This document shows, one piece after another, positions 1-9,046 of a stretch of DNA of 44,561 bases. How positions within the stretch are numbered: position 1 is the stretch's first letter; every line of letters starts with the position of its first letter. The DNA is from DATBDM01 sp034664425. Its GTDB lineage: Bacteria > Actinomycetota > Thermoleophilia > Solirubrobacterales > Solirubrobacteraceae. The notes beneath the pieces are model-generated. The model did no database searches, had not been told where the DNA came from, and saw nothing but the letters and a program-made list of their open reading frames with translations. The stretch covers positions 1 through 44,561 of the forward strand of contig JAXDHR010000062.1 in NCBI GenBank assembly GCA_034664425.1, in the 5' to 3' direction. The translations under genes were made by a program, and so were the position numbers.

Positions 1-153
1 GCGGAGCTGGCGGCGCTCGACCGCCGCTCCGCGCGCGACTCCCAGACCTTCGTCGACGTCCGCCGGCTCGCGGCCGACCTCCAGAACGGCCTGCTCGCGC
101 TCCTGTTCGAGACGCCGCTCGCTCCGGCCGTCCGCGAGTACGCGATCTTCTAG
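1..153 (+). CDS. 3' end of an unidentified gene
   Basis: The frame is open from the first base of the window and ends at TAG 151-153, giving the last 50 residues of a protein that begins outside the window. The visible part is Leu/Ala/Arg-rich and probably helical, ending ...VREYAIF. I do not recognise the family. Its stop codon overlaps the stop of the converging minus-strand BNR gene: CTAG at 150-153 serves both. The reading is supported by the shared stop and by codon composition like its surroundings. Confidence 0.5.
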   Translation, partial: AELAALDRRSARDSQTFVDVRRLAADLQNGLLALLFETPLAPAVREYAIF

Positions 154-2657
154 CTCAGCGCGTCCTTCCCGATCACCCACAGTCCGCGCCCGTGCGTCGC
201 CGCGAGGATCCGGCCGTCGGGCGTCACGCTGAGATCCGTGGTGATCGCGTTCGGGAACCCGACGCCGACGCGCTTCCAGGCGCCGCCGGCGGCGGGCGCC
301 GTGTAGACGCCGACGTCGGTCGCGACCACGAGATGGCCGTCGACGAGCTCGATGTCGTTCGCCGGGGCGTCGACGAGTGCGCCCGCGCCCGAGCCGGACA
401 CGTCGGCCCAGGTCGTCCCGCCGTTCGTGGTCTTGTAGACGTGGCCCGTGCCGGGGTCCGTCGGGCCGATCTGCCAGTGGCGCGCGTAGCCGGAGATCGT
501 CACGTACGCCGTGCGGCCGCTGGCGTCCGCCGGATCGACCGCAACGCCCGAGATGTAGCGCAGCGGGAAGCCGGCCGGAAGCGTCACGGGCTTCCAGCCC
601 GAGCCGGTGTTGGCGATCAGCCCGCGCCCGAAGCCCGTCTCGGACGTGTATCCCGGCCAGCACGGCCCGCACCAGGCGGCGTAGCCGTGACCGTCGCGGA
701 CGTCGATCGCGCTGATCGAATGCCCCGGCCCGCTGTCCGCGACCGCCGCCCAGCTCGCCGACCGCGTCCAGAAGCCCACGGCCGAGTGCCACAAAAACTC
801 GCCACCCGCGTACAGCGAGCTCAGCGACGTGCGGTCCGCGGTGAACGGCGCGATGAACTGCGCGTTCGGATCGGGCGGGGCGTTGTCGATCCAGTTGCGC
901 CCGCCGTCGGTCGTCACCGCCGTGTCGAGGTTCGTGTACTCGGTGACGACGTTGTTGGCGTTCGCCGGGTCGACGAGCGTGTCGCCGCCGTCACCGCCGA
1001 ACGGCTGGCTGGACTCGACGGGGGTCAGCGGTGTCGGACCCGGGATCAACTTCGCCGTCCCGTTGTCCTGCAGGCCGCCCCAGAACACCGTGCGACCCGC
1101 GCCGTCGCGGCCCGAGGAGGCGTAGTAGAACTGCAGCGTCCCGAGGTTCTGGTTGTGGTCGGTCCAGCCGCCGCCCGCCGTCGAGACGTTCGTCGGCCGC
1201 GAGAAGACGCCGCCGTCGTTGCCGACCCACAGCCGGCCGCCGGAGACGGTCGCCGCGTGCTGGTCGGAGTGCGTCGTGTTCGGGCAGCCGCCGAAGTCGG
1301 GCGCGTTCACGTCGAAGCACTTGAAGCCGAGGTTCCAGTACGGCGCGGCGGCAACCCAGCTCGAGCCCCCGTCGGTCGTCTCGTAGACCTCCTCGAGTCC
1401 GGCGTAGACGTGCGTGGAGGAGGCCGGGTCGACGACCAGGAACTGGTTGTACCAGGCCTGCACTCCGGGCTTGTAGTCCGTGCCGATCGCGCCGGGCTTC
1501 TGCGCCGAGCCGCTGCTCTGGAGCTTGCCCGAGGAGGCGATCTGGTTGAACGGCCCATCGACGTCGCGGTCGGACTCGTAGATGCCCTGCAGGACCGTCT
1601 GGCCCGCGCCCGAGTTGAACGTCGCGGCGTCCTGGATCATCACGTAGAGCTTCGCTCCGTCGGCGGAGTAGGCGATCGATCCGCGGCCGAGCGACTTCGG
1701 GGGCGCGAAGCCCTGCGGGCTGAGCGGGCCGGCGAAGTGCGCGCCCGCGTCGCGGGAGACCCAGAGGCCGTTCTTGGGACCGCCGGCGCGCCAGCCGCGC
1801 CAGGCGACGACCTCCTGGCCGCCGGTGCCGGGGCGGACCGCGACGTCGGAGACCAGGTTGAGCACCTGCGCGTTGGGGAGCGCGCCGGAGTCGGGATCGC
1901 CGATCACCTGCGTCCACGCGGTCGAATCGGCGCCCGCGTGGCGGTAGAGCCCGTGGCTCGTCGCGGCGAACAACGTGCTCCCGTCGGGCGAGGCGACGAT
2001 CTTGAAGATGCCCGCGCCCTGGAGCTCGGAACCGCCGACGCGGTGCCAGCTCGCGCCCTTGTCGGTCGAGGCGAGCACGCCGACGCCCGCGTAGGAGTCG
2101 AGGTTGATGGTCGGCTCCCCGGTGCCGGCGTAGACCGTGTAGCCGCCGGCCTTGGGCACGACGGCGACGGTGCCGATGGCCAGCGTCGACTGACCGTCGA
2201 AGGTCGGCGTCCAGTTCTGGTGGGCCGGATCGCTCGAGCGCCAGACGCCGCCGCCGGCGCCGCCCGCGTACACGCTGCCGTCCGGCGCCACGGCGACGCC
2301 GGTGATCCGCCCGGTGTTGAATCCCGCGCCGGAGCCGGCGTTCGAGAACGGCTGGCTGATGTAGTCGTGGTTGTCGGGAAGGTACTTGTACGGCCCCAGC
2401 TCGCTCCACGCCGTCGCGTCGACGGACGGCACCGCCGCGGCAGCGGCACGTGCGGCCGGGAAGGCCCCGGGTGCGATCGCGTCGCCTGGCGCCGCGCGTG
2501 GCGCCATGAACGTCTGCACCGCCTTGGACACGTCCGCGGACTCCTCGCCCGCGTCCTTCTCCGCGGCGCGCGCGGTGGCCGCGAGCGACGCCGGCAGCAT
2601 GGCGAGCGCGAGCATGAGCAGCAGCGCCATACCGCCGCGACGCAACGAGATACGCAT
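150..2657 (-). CDS. Secreted BNR/Asp-box repeat protein (sortilin/sialidase-like propeller)
   Basis: 835-residue protein with an N-terminal signal peptide: basic MRISLRRGG, then a hydrophobic stretch and an Ala-rich cleavage region ending near ATARAAE. The rest consists of beta-propeller blades with Asp boxes (S/T-x-D-x-G-x-x-W): STDKGASW near residue 200, TTDGGSSW near 425, TTDGGRNW near 581 and TTNGGTTW near 740. Such BNR/VPS10-type proteins are exported glycan-binding or structural proteins; no sialidase catalytic residues can be assigned, so enzymatic activity is not claimed. The frame stays open far upstream, but ATG 2657 is chosen because it starts the signal peptide and follows a G-rich ribosome-binding region (GGGGGAATGGGG). 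It converges on the preceding gene with a shared CTAG. Confidence 0.85.
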   Translation of the reverse strand: MRISLRRGGMALLLMLALAMLPASLAATARAAEKDAGEESADVSKAVQTFMAPRAAPGDAIAPGAFPAARAAAAAVPSVDATAWSELGPYKYLPDNHDYISQPFSNAGSGAGFNTGRITGVAVAPDGSVYAGGAGGGVWRSSDPAHQNWTPTFDGQSTLAIGTVAVVPKAGGYTVYAGTGEPTINLDSYAGVGVLASTDKGASWHRVGGSELQGAGIFKIVASPDGSTLFAATSHGLYRHAGADSTAWTQVIGDPDSGALPNAQVLNLVSDVAVRPGTGGQEVVAWRGWRAGGPKNGLWVSRDAGAHFAGPLSPQGFAPPKSLGRGSIAYSADGAKLYVMIQDAATFNSGAGQTVLQGIYESDRDVDGPFNQIASSGKLQSSGSAQKPGAIGTDYKPGVQAWYNQFLVVDPASSTHVYAGLEEVYETTDGGSSWVAAAPYWNLGFKCFDVNAPDFGGCPNTTHSDQHAATVSGGRLWVGNDGGVFSRPTNVSTAGGGWTDHNQNLGTLQFYYASSGRDGAGRTVFWGGLQDNGTAKLIPGPTPLTPVESSQPFGGDGGDTLVDPANANNVVTEYTNLDTAVTTDGGRNWIDNAPPDPNAQFIAPFTADRTSLSSLYAGGEFLWHSAVGFWTRSASWAAVADSGPGHSISAIDVRDGHGYAAWCGPCWPGYTSETGFGRGLIANTGSGWKPVTLPAGFPLRYISGVAVDPADASGRTAYVTISGYARHWQIGPTDPGTGHVYKTTNGGTTWADVSGSGAGALVDAPANDIELVDGHLVVATDVGVYTAPAAGGAWKRVGVGFPNAITTDLSVTPDGRILAATHGRGLWVIGKDALS

Positions 2658-2711
2658 CCGGAGACCCCATTCCCCCAGCCCATCCTGGGCCGTTTGGCAC
2701 GATTGGGCACG

Positions 2712-2717
2712 AGCGTA
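2712..2717 (-). promoter_or_regulatory. Candidate -10 box (TACGCT) for the BNR gene
   Basis: On the minus strand TACGCT fits the actinobacterial TANNNT -10 pattern. It would give a leader of about 48 nt to ATG 2657 that contains the G-rich ribosome-binding stretch. No convincing -35 element was found. Confidence 0.3.
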
Positions 2718-2741
2718 CTCACACCGCGCCCGCCTGGCTAG

Positions 2742-3053
2742 CTCACGCGGCCACGCCACGGCGGCCACGGCCGACGGCCAGCGGGCCGGCCGCCTGATGA
2801 GACCGCGCTCGCCACGACCGGGCTCGACCCGGCCCGGCTGTGCCTGGAAATCACCGAGAGCGCCGTGATGGCCGATCCCGAGGCGGCCACCGCCGTGCTC
2901 GAGCGACTGAAGGCCATCTGCGTGCGCCTGGCCATCGACGACTTCGGCGTCGGGACTCGTCGCTGGGCCCGCCCCCAGACGCCGGTCGATCTCGAGCAGC
3001 TCATCCGCCTCAGGAGGCCGCAGCCACGGATCGGTGCCAGCGTCAGCGGCTAG
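2742..3053 (+). pseudogene. Relic of an EAL (c-di-GMP phosphodiesterase) domain, frameshifted
   Basis: The frame opens after TAG 2739-2741 and has no credible start. From about 2817 it reads TTGLDPARLCLEITESAVMA, then an Ala/Glu/Arg helix, then VRLAIDDFGVG. This is the EITES...DDFGxG core of EAL phosphodiesterases. The expected continuation (Y)SSL is present only in another frame: TCGTCGCTG just after GTCGGG encodes SSL. So an indel of 1 or 2 nt hits the loop after DDFG. What follows does not look like EAL. The EAL signature itself and the second half of the barrel are missing, so about 60 residues of a usual 240-residue domain survive. No activity is expected. It lies immediately before the histidine kinase. 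Confidence 0.7.
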
Positions 3054-3056
3054 TTT
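3051..3056 (+). promoter_or_regulatory. Candidate -10 box (TAGTTT) for a leaderless histidine kinase
   Basis: TAGTTT is followed by 6 nt (CCAGGC) and GTG 3063. There is no Shine-Dalgarno sequence before that GTG. The TANNNT-N6-start arrangement is typical of leaderless actinobacterial genes and supports GTG 3063 as the start. Confidence 0.5.
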
Positions 3057-3062
3057 CCAGGC

Positions 3063-5441
3063 GTGGACGCACCACGACATCGCTGGCTTCATGCGGCGGG
3101 CACCGCTCGTGTCGCGGTGCTGCTGCTCGTCCTCCTGCTCAGCGGGGCCGGCTTGCTCTTCACGACGCACGCGGTCGGCGACGAGCGCAACGACGCGGCG
3201 CACCGGCGGACCGGGGATCAGGCGCTGGAAATTCAAGGGCAGCTGGAGCGTGCCCGTGCGTTCGCCATCGGGCTCGGCAATGCGCTGGCAGGCGAACGCG
3301 TGCCGAACGGTCGCCGCTTCGCGGCACTGGAGGGAAGCGCCACGACGACGCTCGGGCTCGCAGGCGCCATGTGGGTCGAACAGGTGAGCCACCGAGGGCG
3401 CCCGAGCTACGAGGGTCGTATCGGGGCGCCGATCACCCGGCCGCCCGGACGGCAGGTCGCCGGACCGGCGGCGACGTACCTGCCGGCGACGTTCGTCACG
3501 GGAGTCGCGGTGCGCCCGGGCGCCGACGTGGCGCGCGTGCCGGCGCTCGCCGCGACGCTGCGCGACCCCACGTCCATCTTCGCCGGCACGGCGACGCCGG
3601 TCGCCTCGCTCGCCAAGCAGCGTGGGTTCTTCGTCGTCGAAGGGGCCCGGTTCGGGCACGGCCCCGGAAGCCAGGGCTTCCTCGTGGTCTTCGTGCCCGC
3701 GGACTGGCTCAGCGTGTCCCTGAACCTGGATCCGCATCGCACCGCGATCAGTCTGGACGGCCGCCCGCTCGGCGGCGCGCTTGCCACCGCCCCCGCGGGC
3801 AGCCAGAGCTTTGGGGCGCTTGCGCAGCGGTGGCGAGTCGACGTGGCCCAGGAGCCGCCCACCGCGCTGCAAGCCACGCTGCCGTGGCTCGCGGTCGCGT
3901 GGCCGCCCGCGACCGCGCTCCTCGTCTACCTGCTGGGCCGCGGGGTGCTACGGCGGCGCCGCGCCGAGCGCCAGGTGGACGACATCTTCGACCTGTCGCT
4001 CGACCTGCTCTGCGTCGCCGGCCTCGACGGGTACTTCAAGCGCGTGAACCCGGCGTTCGAACACACGCTCGGCTACGGGGCGGCCGAGCTGCTGTCGCGC
4101 CCGCTCCTGGAGTTCGTCCATCGGGATGACCGTGAGCGGACCGCCGGGTACATCGAAGCGCTGCGCGAGGGACGGCACGTCTCGCAGTTCGAGAACCGGC
4201 ACGTCCGCGCCGACGGCACCGTGCGCTGGCTGCAGTGGAACACGCGGGCCATCCCCGACAAGGGCCTGATGTACGCCGCGGCCCGCGACGTCACCGAGAA
4301 CCGGATCCTCACCCACGAGCAGGCCGCGCTGCGCCGCGTCGCCACCCTGGTCGCGCAGGGCCACGACGCCGGCGAGCTGTTCGACGCCGTCGCGGACGAA
4401 GTGGGCGAGCTGCTGCGCGCGGACGCAACGCGGCTGCTGCGCTACCGGGAGGACGGCACTGCCTCCGTGGTGGGGAGCTTCGGCGCCACGGATGCCGAGA
4501 TCGGCGGCGGCGCGCACCCGAGCCTCGACACCCAGCTGTGGACGCGCGTGGCGCAGCGCGGCAGGCCCGCGCGCGCCGATCTCGTCCCGGGCGGGTCGGA
4601 CCCGGTGGCCGAGAGCCTGCTCGCCGCCGGCATCGGCGCCGCGGTCGCCGTGCCGATCGTCGTCTCCGGACGCCCGTGGGGCGCGATCGTGGCCGCCTGG
4701 AAGCATCCGGACATGGCCGGCGCCGACACGGAGATCCGCATGGCGCAGTTCACGGAGCTGGTGGCGACCGCCGTCGCGAATGCCGAGAGCGGCGCGGAGC
4801 TGGCGGCGTCCCGCAGGCGGATCGTGGCGACGGCCGATGACGCGCGCCGGCGGATCGAGCGCGACTTGCACGACGGCGCGCAGCAGCGGCTCGTGAGCAC
4901 CGTGGTGCTGCTGAAGCTGCTGCGGCAGGAGCTCGGCGACGCAAACGGGCAGGTGGCCGAGCTGCTGGAGGAGGCGCTCGTGAACGCCCAGCGCGGGATC
5001 GACGAGGTGCGCGAGCTCGCCCGCGGCATCCATCCGAGGATCCTCTCGTCCGGTGGCCTCGAGCCGGCGCTCAAGACGCTCGCTCGCCGCTCCTCGATCC
5101 CGGCGACCGTCGACATGCAGACCGATGCGCGGTTGCCGGCGAACGTCGAGGTGACCGCGTACTACGTCGCCTCCGAGGCACTGACGAACGCCGCCAAGCA
5201 CGCACGCGCCTCAGAGGTGCACATCACCGTCGAGCTGGATGAGCGCTGCATCGTGCTCACGATCCGCGACAACGGCGTCGGCGGCGCCGATCCGGCGCAG
5301 GGCTCCGGCCTGATCGGTCTCAATGACCGTGTCGCAGCGCTGGGCGGAGCGCTGGCGGTGCACAGCGAGCCGGGTGCCGGCACGGTGTTGACCGCGCGCA
5401 TCCCCGTCGCGGCGCCGCCTGCGGCGGAGGCCGACCGCTAA
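3063..5441 (+). CDS. Membrane sensor histidine kinase, NarL/DesK type (CHASE-like, PAS, GAF)
   Basis: 792 residues. One membrane segment lies near residues 17-38, an extracytoplasmic CHASE-like sensor at about 40-260 and a second membrane segment at about 265-290. Then come a PAS domain (about 303-415, beginning VDDIFDLSLDLLCVAGLDG), a GAF domain (about 425-575), a HisKA_3 dimerisation helix with the phospho-acceptor His603 in RRIERDLHDGAQQR, and a C-terminal HATPase_c domain (N-box NAAKHA, G1 box DNGVGGAD, G2 around GLIGLNDR). It should autophosphorylate and pass phosphate to a LuxR/NarL-type response regulator, but no such regulator gene is adjacent, so the kinase is an orphan here. The GTG start has no Shine-Dalgarno and probably gives a leaderless transcript. 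Its TAA overlaps the TAG of the converging lipoprotein gene. Confidence 0.88.
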   Translation: MDAPRHRWLHAAGTARVAVLLLVLLLSGAGLLFTTHAVGDERNDAAHRRTGDQALEIQGQLERARAFAIGLGNALAGERVPNGRRFAALEGSATTTLGLAGAMWVEQVSHRGRPSYEGRIGAPITRPPGRQVAGPAATYLPATFVTGVAVRPGADVARVPALAATLRDPTSIFAGTATPVASLAKQRGFFVVEGARFGHGPGSQGFLVVFVPADWLSVSLNLDPHRTAISLDGRPLGGALATAPAGSQSFGALAQRWRVDVAQEPPTALQATLPWLAVAWPPATALLVYLLGRGVLRRRRAERQVDDIFDLSLDLLCVAGLDGYFKRVNPAFEHTLGYGAAELLSRPLLEFVHRDDRERTAGYIEALREGRHVSQFENRHVRADGTVRWLQWNTRAIPDKGLMYAAARDVTENRILTHEQAALRRVATLVAQGHDAGELFDAVADEVGELLRADATRLLRYREDGTASVVGSFGATDAEIGGGAHPSLDTQLWTRVAQRGRPARADLVPGGSDPVAESLLAAGIGAAVAVPIVVSGRPWGAIVAAWKHPDMAGADTEIRMAQFTELVATAVANAESGAELAASRRRIVATADDARRRIERDLHDGAQQRLVSTVVLLKLLRQELGDANGQVAELLEEALVNAQRGIDEVRELARGIHPRILSSGGLEPALKTLARRSSIPATVDMQTDARLPANVEVTAYYVASEALTNAAKHARASEVHITVELDERCIVLTIRDNGVGGADPAQGSGLIGLNDRVAALGGALAVHSEPGAGTVLTARIPVAAPPAAEADR

Positions 5442-6595
5442 CGACCCCAGATCCGGCGGTAGTTCGCGCGATAGCCGCTCGGCGGATCGAAGACCACGCC
5501 GTTCGGCACGTCGGCCCGGGTGATCAGTCGGGGGGGCGCGAGGTAGCCGGACGGTGGCTGCCCCGCCCGCGCGCGGTTGAGCTCATCGACGATCTGCCAG
5601 CCCTGCAGGTACAGCGGCTCGGCGACCGACGCCGTCTGATGGTCGCCCGAGCGGATGCGCTGGAAGTCGGAGGCATCGCCATCGCCGGCTCCGATCGCGA
5701 ACGGCGGGTCGCTTCCGCGCCTGCCCGCGTTCACGAAGCCGGCGAGTGCCCCGCCGATGTAGATGCCGTTGATCGCCAGCATGTACCGGAACCGCGGCCC
5801 GAAACGGTGCAGCAGCGAGGATACGATCGCCGGCATCTGCTGCTGTGCGAGGTCGATCGGCGCGTTGACGATGTGGAGCACCGCGCAGCGGCGGCAGCGT
5901 CTGATCCCTGCCGCCATGACGTCGGCCTTGTAGGCGGCAATGGGGTATCTGCGGTCGGTGACGATCACCACATGCGCCGTCCCGCGGGAACGTGCGATCG
6001 CGAAGTCAGCGGCCAGGCGCGCCACGGCCCCCGGGTCCGTCGACACGTTGGTGAACAGCCCGGCCTGCCGATCCGGACCCGGCCGTGTGCCGGCGTGCCA
6101 GCCGACCACCGGGATGCCCAGCGCTCCGGCTCGTCGCAGCGCGACCGTCTGCGCTCTCGCGTCGAAGCCGCCGAGCACGATGCCGGAGGGTCTGAGATGC
6201 AGGGCGGAACGGAGGACGCGCGCCTGTCCCGCCGTCGTGCCCCCGCCGTCGCGGATCTGCAGTTGCCAGCCGATCGCGCGGGCCGCCTGCTGCACGCCCA
6301 CGGCAGCGCCCCCGATGCCGCCGTTCGTCAGGTCGCCGGCGACGAAGACCACCAGGCCCCCACGCTGGGCGCGAGGCCCGCTCGCCGGTCCCCGGTAGCC
6401 GGTCTGCGGCGAGAGCCCGCGCGCGACGTCGGCCTGCGCCCGCCGGACCAGGGCGTCGGCCGGCCGTGCACCGCCATGGTGATCTGTCCCGCACCCGGCG
6501 ACCACGAGGCCGGTCGTCACGATGCCCGTCAGGACATGGCGCCGGCTTCGGCCCGACGAGCGAAACGTGCGGAGGAACCCGTGGTTCGCCGCCAC
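5438..6595 (-). CDS. Sugar-binding-type periplasmic substrate-binding lipoprotein (Peripla_BP_4)
   Basis: 385 residues from GTG 6595, which lies 7 nt after the stop of the upstream ligase; a longer in-frame ATG at 6691 would lie inside that gene. The N-terminus reads GRSRRHVLTGIVTTGLVVAG followed by Cys35, which combines a Tat-like SRRxVL with a lipobox VAGC. The protein is therefore probably a lipid-anchored exported protein using the Tat route. The mature part matches the RbsB/XylF-type fold: VVFVAGDLTNGGIGGAAVGV, then a segment with GIVLGGFDA, GIPVVGWHAG and late INGIYIGGALAGF. No ABC permease or ATPase is nearby, so it may act as an orphan binding or sensing protein. It is the last gene of the 11690-5438 operon and converges on the histidine kinase with overlapping stops. 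Confidence 0.8.
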   Translation of the reverse strand: MAANHGFLRTFRSSGRSRRHVLTGIVTTGLVVAGCGTDHHGGARPADALVRRAQADVARGLSPQTGYRGPASGPRAQRGGLVVFVAGDLTNGGIGGAAVGVQQAARAIGWQLQIRDGGGTTAGQARVLRSALHLRPSGIVLGGFDARAQTVALRRAGALGIPVVGWHAGTRPGPDRQAGLFTNVSTDPGAVARLAADFAIARSRGTAHVVIVTDRRYPIAAYKADVMAAGIRRCRRCAVLHIVNAPIDLAQQQMPAIVSSLLHRFGPRFRYMLAINGIYIGGALAGFVNAGRRGSDPPFAIGAGDGDASDFQRIRSGDHQTASVAEPLYLQGWQIVDELNRARAGQPPSGYLAPPRLITRADVPNGVVFDPPSGYRANYRRIWGR

Positions 6596-6602
6596 CTTTG
6601 CA

Positions 6603-8204
6603 TTATCCCGGCCACCGGCGTGGTGTCGAGCCTTCGGGGCGCTCCGGCTGGGCAACCACCCCGGCTGACGGGCGTTCCAGGAGGTCGCCACCTCGGGCCA
6701 CCGCGTGCCGCTGGATCTTGCCGCTGGCAGCCCGGGGCAGTTCCTCCACGACGTGGATCGCCTCCGGCACCTTGTACCGGCTGAGTTGCGCGGAGCAACG
6801 CGCCGAAAGCGTGGCCAGCAGTTCGTGCCGGCCTACCGCTGTCGCGTGATCCCGGGCCGGGATCACGTACGCCACCGGGACCTGCCCGAGGACGGGGTCG
6901 GGACGGCCGACGACGACCGCTTCCTGCACGCCTGGATCGTCGACGAGGACCTCCTCGATCTCCCCGGGGTACAGCATCTCGCCGCCGCGGTTGATCACGT
7001 CGTCGCAGCGTCCGGCGACGAACAGGAAGCCGTCGCCGTCGAGGTGCCCCCGGTCGCGTGTGTCGAGCCAGCCGCCGGTGTCGAAGCGCTCGGCGGCGCG
7101 CCCGCGGTCGTAAGCGTCGATGACCCCGGCGCCGCGGATCCAGATCTGCCCGGTCGTGCCGGGCGGGACCTGCCGGCCGTTGGAGTCCCGCACCTCTACC
7201 TCGGCGCCGACGGGCTTCCCGCATGAACCCGCCGGGGCGGTGCCGTCGAGTGGCGTCGCGGTGATCTGGCTGCCGGCCTCGGTCATCCCGTAGCTCTCCA
7301 CGACGGGTACGCCCGCGAGGACCTCGATCCGGCGCCGGACGGCGACCGGCAGCGGGGCCGACGCTGAACGAATGAATCGGAGGCGTCGCGGCCGCACCGG
7401 GACCGGATACTCGGCCAGGATGGTGAGGATCGCCGGCACCAGGTTGACCCACGTGACGTCGTGCTCGGCGAGCGCGTCCCAGAACCCGTGTCGGTGGAAC
7501 CGGCGGTCCAAGACCAGCCCCGCGCCCGCTGTCAGCGTCGCGAGCAGCGCGACGACTTCGGCGTTGATGTGGCACAGCGGAAGCGGGCTGAACCCGCGGT
7601 CGGCCGCCGTCAGCCGGTTGTGCCTGGCGACCGCGCGCGCCACGTGCAGCAGCCGATCCTCGGTCAGCTCGACGGCCTTGGGCGCGCCGGTGGAGCCGGA
7701 GGTGAGCAGCAGCACCGATCCCGGTGACGGCGCTCGCCGCGCATCCGCGCCGTGGCCGTGGACGGCCGGGATGCTGCGGCTCGGCGAGAGCGCGTCGCGG
7801 GACCGGGCGCCGCCGACGGGGGGCAGGACGGGCAGGTCCAGGTAGCCGGCGCGGTTCACGCCGACCCCGATCACCGCGGTCGGGCGGACCGCCGCCGCGG
7901 TCCGCTCGAGCTCGGCGGCCACTGCGTCCGCGTTCATCGGCACGGCACACCGGCCCGCGGCGATGACACCGATGTAGGCGGCGGAGAACTCGATGGGGTC
8001 GGCGATGTCGATCAGCACCCGTCCCCCGGCCGGGATGGCGGCAGCGTCGAGCGTGGCGCGCTGCCGCCGGACCAGGATCGCCAGCTCGGCGTAGCTCAAC
8101 GCCCGGCCGTGTACGTCCTCCAGGAAGCGCCGGTCCCCGCATTCCCGGGCCTGCCGCGCGACCAGCCGCGCGACGTCGCTGACAGGTACGGCTTCTCGAC
8201 TCAT
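6603..8204 (-). CDS. ANL-superfamily acyl-CoA ligase (AMP-forming)
   Basis: 533 residues, the full length for the family. Core motifs occur in order: the phosphate loop LLLTSGSTGAPKAVEL near 163-178; the A5 motif YGMTEAGSQ near 307; the hinge region GWLDTRDRGHLDGDG and VAGRCDDVINRGGEMLYPGE near 390-415; and the A10 lysine in PRAASGKIQRHAV near 500. It activates a carboxylic acid as acyl-AMP and normally transfers it to CoA. The substrate cannot be read from the sequence; a short or medium acyl group is only a guess from the neighbouring acyltransferase. It lies 19 nt after the SGNH hydrolase gene and 7 nt before the binding protein gene. No Shine-Dalgarno is evident at ATG 8204. Confidence 0.88.
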   Translation of the reverse strand: MSREAVPVSDVARLVARQARECGDRRFLEDVHGRALSYAELAILVRRQRATLDAAAIPAGGRVLIDIADPIEFSAAYIGVIAAGRCAVPMNADAVAAELERTAAAVRPTAVIGVGVNRAGYLDLPVLPPVGGARSRDALSPSRSIPAVHGHGADARRAPSPGSVLLLTSGSTGAPKAVELTEDRLLHVARAVARHNRLTAADRGFSPLPLCHINAEVVALLATLTAGAGLVLDRRFHRHGFWDALAEHDVTWVNLVPAILTILAEYPVPVRPRRLRFIRSASAPLPVAVRRRIEVLAGVPVVESYGMTEAGSQITATPLDGTAPAGSCGKPVGAEVEVRDSNGRQVPPGTTGQIWIRGAGVIDAYDRGRAAERFDTGGWLDTRDRGHLDGDGFLFVAGRCDDVINRGGEMLYPGEIEEVLVDDPGVQEAVVVGRPDPVLGQVPVAYVIPARDHATAVGRHELLATLSARCSAQLSRYKVPEAIHVVEELPRAASGKIQRHAVARGGDLLERPSAGVVAQPERPEGSTPRRWPG

Positions 8205-8223
8205 GGTGAGCAGCGTCGCGCTG

Positions 8224-9030
8224 CTACCTGGGCGCAGCCGGTGGCGCTGCCGAGGATCGGCTGGGAGCTCCCTCGAACTCGCGCGCGGTGCTCAGGCCGT
8301 CGCCGAACCGCTCCCGCAGGCCGGCGGCCAGCCGTTTCGCGATCCACTGGTGGCCGGCGGCGCTGGGGTGCAGGTGATCCCCGATCCGCGGGAACTTCCA
8401 GTGCCGGGCGAGCGGGTCGAACGCCAGGATCGTAGGATCGGCGTGGCGTGCCGCGGCCAGGATCGTCCGATCCGTGGCCAGCGTCTCGCTCGACGGCCGG
8501 TTGCCGCGGGCGAACACGCTCAGGACGGCGAGTCGGGCGTGCGGTGCCTCGCGGCGGATCGCGGTCACGAGGCTCTCCACGCGATCGCTGATGAGCGGCA
8601 GCGGCTGCCCGATGTCATCGTGGCCGCCCTGGATGAGGATCAGCCTCGGGTCGAGGCGGCCCAGGTCCAAGCGGGAGGCCAGCCGGGAGAACGGCCCGCG
8701 ATGGCCCGCACCGGGATTGACGTAGCCGGCGCCGGGATCGGCGCTGACCAGGACGCGCCAATGGAGCATGCGGGCCAGGTCCTGCGGCCATGCGTGCTGA
8801 AGGTTTCCGGCGCCCACCCCGGCCGACACGGAGGCACCCACCACGGCCAGCAGCGGCCGGGAGCGGCGCCCGGGTTGCTGCGGCTCGGCCCGCGCGCGGA
8901 CGACGGGCCGCTGCCAGCCGGCGGGAGCGACTCCTGGCGCGGACGACGGCGATCCGCTGTACGCGACGGCGGTTCCCGCGACGCTGATCAGGATCAATGC
9001 TCCCAGGATCAGCATGAGCTTGCGGCGCAC
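8224..9030 (-). CDS. Membrane-anchored SGNH/GDSL hydrolase
   Basis: 268 residues from GTG 9030, chosen because it yields MRRKLMLILGALILISVAG, a signal anchor, and lies 16 nt after the MFS stop. SGNH blocks are visible: block I LLAVVGASVSAG (nucleophile Ser in GASVSAG), a Gly-rich PGAGYVNPG region that may form the oxyanion hole, block III LILIQGGHDDIG (His in place of the usual Asn, GGHDD against GxND), and block V DHLHPSAAGH carrying the catalytic Asp and His. The domain faces outside the cell if the N-terminal helix is an anchor. SGNH domains next to AT3 acyltransferases transfer or remove acyl groups on surface glycans, which is the suggested role here. Confidence 0.82.
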   Translation of the reverse strand: MRRKLMLILGALILISVAGTAVAYSGSPSSAPGVAPAGWQRPVVRARAEPQQPGRRSRPLLAVVGASVSAGVGAGNLQHAWPQDLARMLHWRVLVSADPGAGYVNPGAGHRGPFSRLASRLDLGRLDPRLILIQGGHDDIGQPLPLISDRVESLVTAIRREAPHARLAVLSVFARGNRPSSETLATDRTILAAARHADPTILAFDPLARHWKFPRIGDHLHPSAAGHQWIAKRLAAGLRERFGDGLSTAREFEGAPSRSSAAPPAAPR

Positions 9031-9046
9031 CGGGGCACCATTAGCA

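Noticed and set aside
192..2741. Very long plus-strand open frame (about 850 codons) over the BNR gene
   Set aside because: It is the Arg/Gly/Val-rich antisense shadow of the minus-strand BNR protein, which has a signal peptide and clear Asp boxes. Stop codons are rare in all frames at this GC content.
2658..3872. N-terminal extension of the BNR gene frame
   Set aside because: It lacks similarity, crosses the EAL relic and the histidine kinase gene in antisense, and would place the signal peptide about 405 residues inside the protein.
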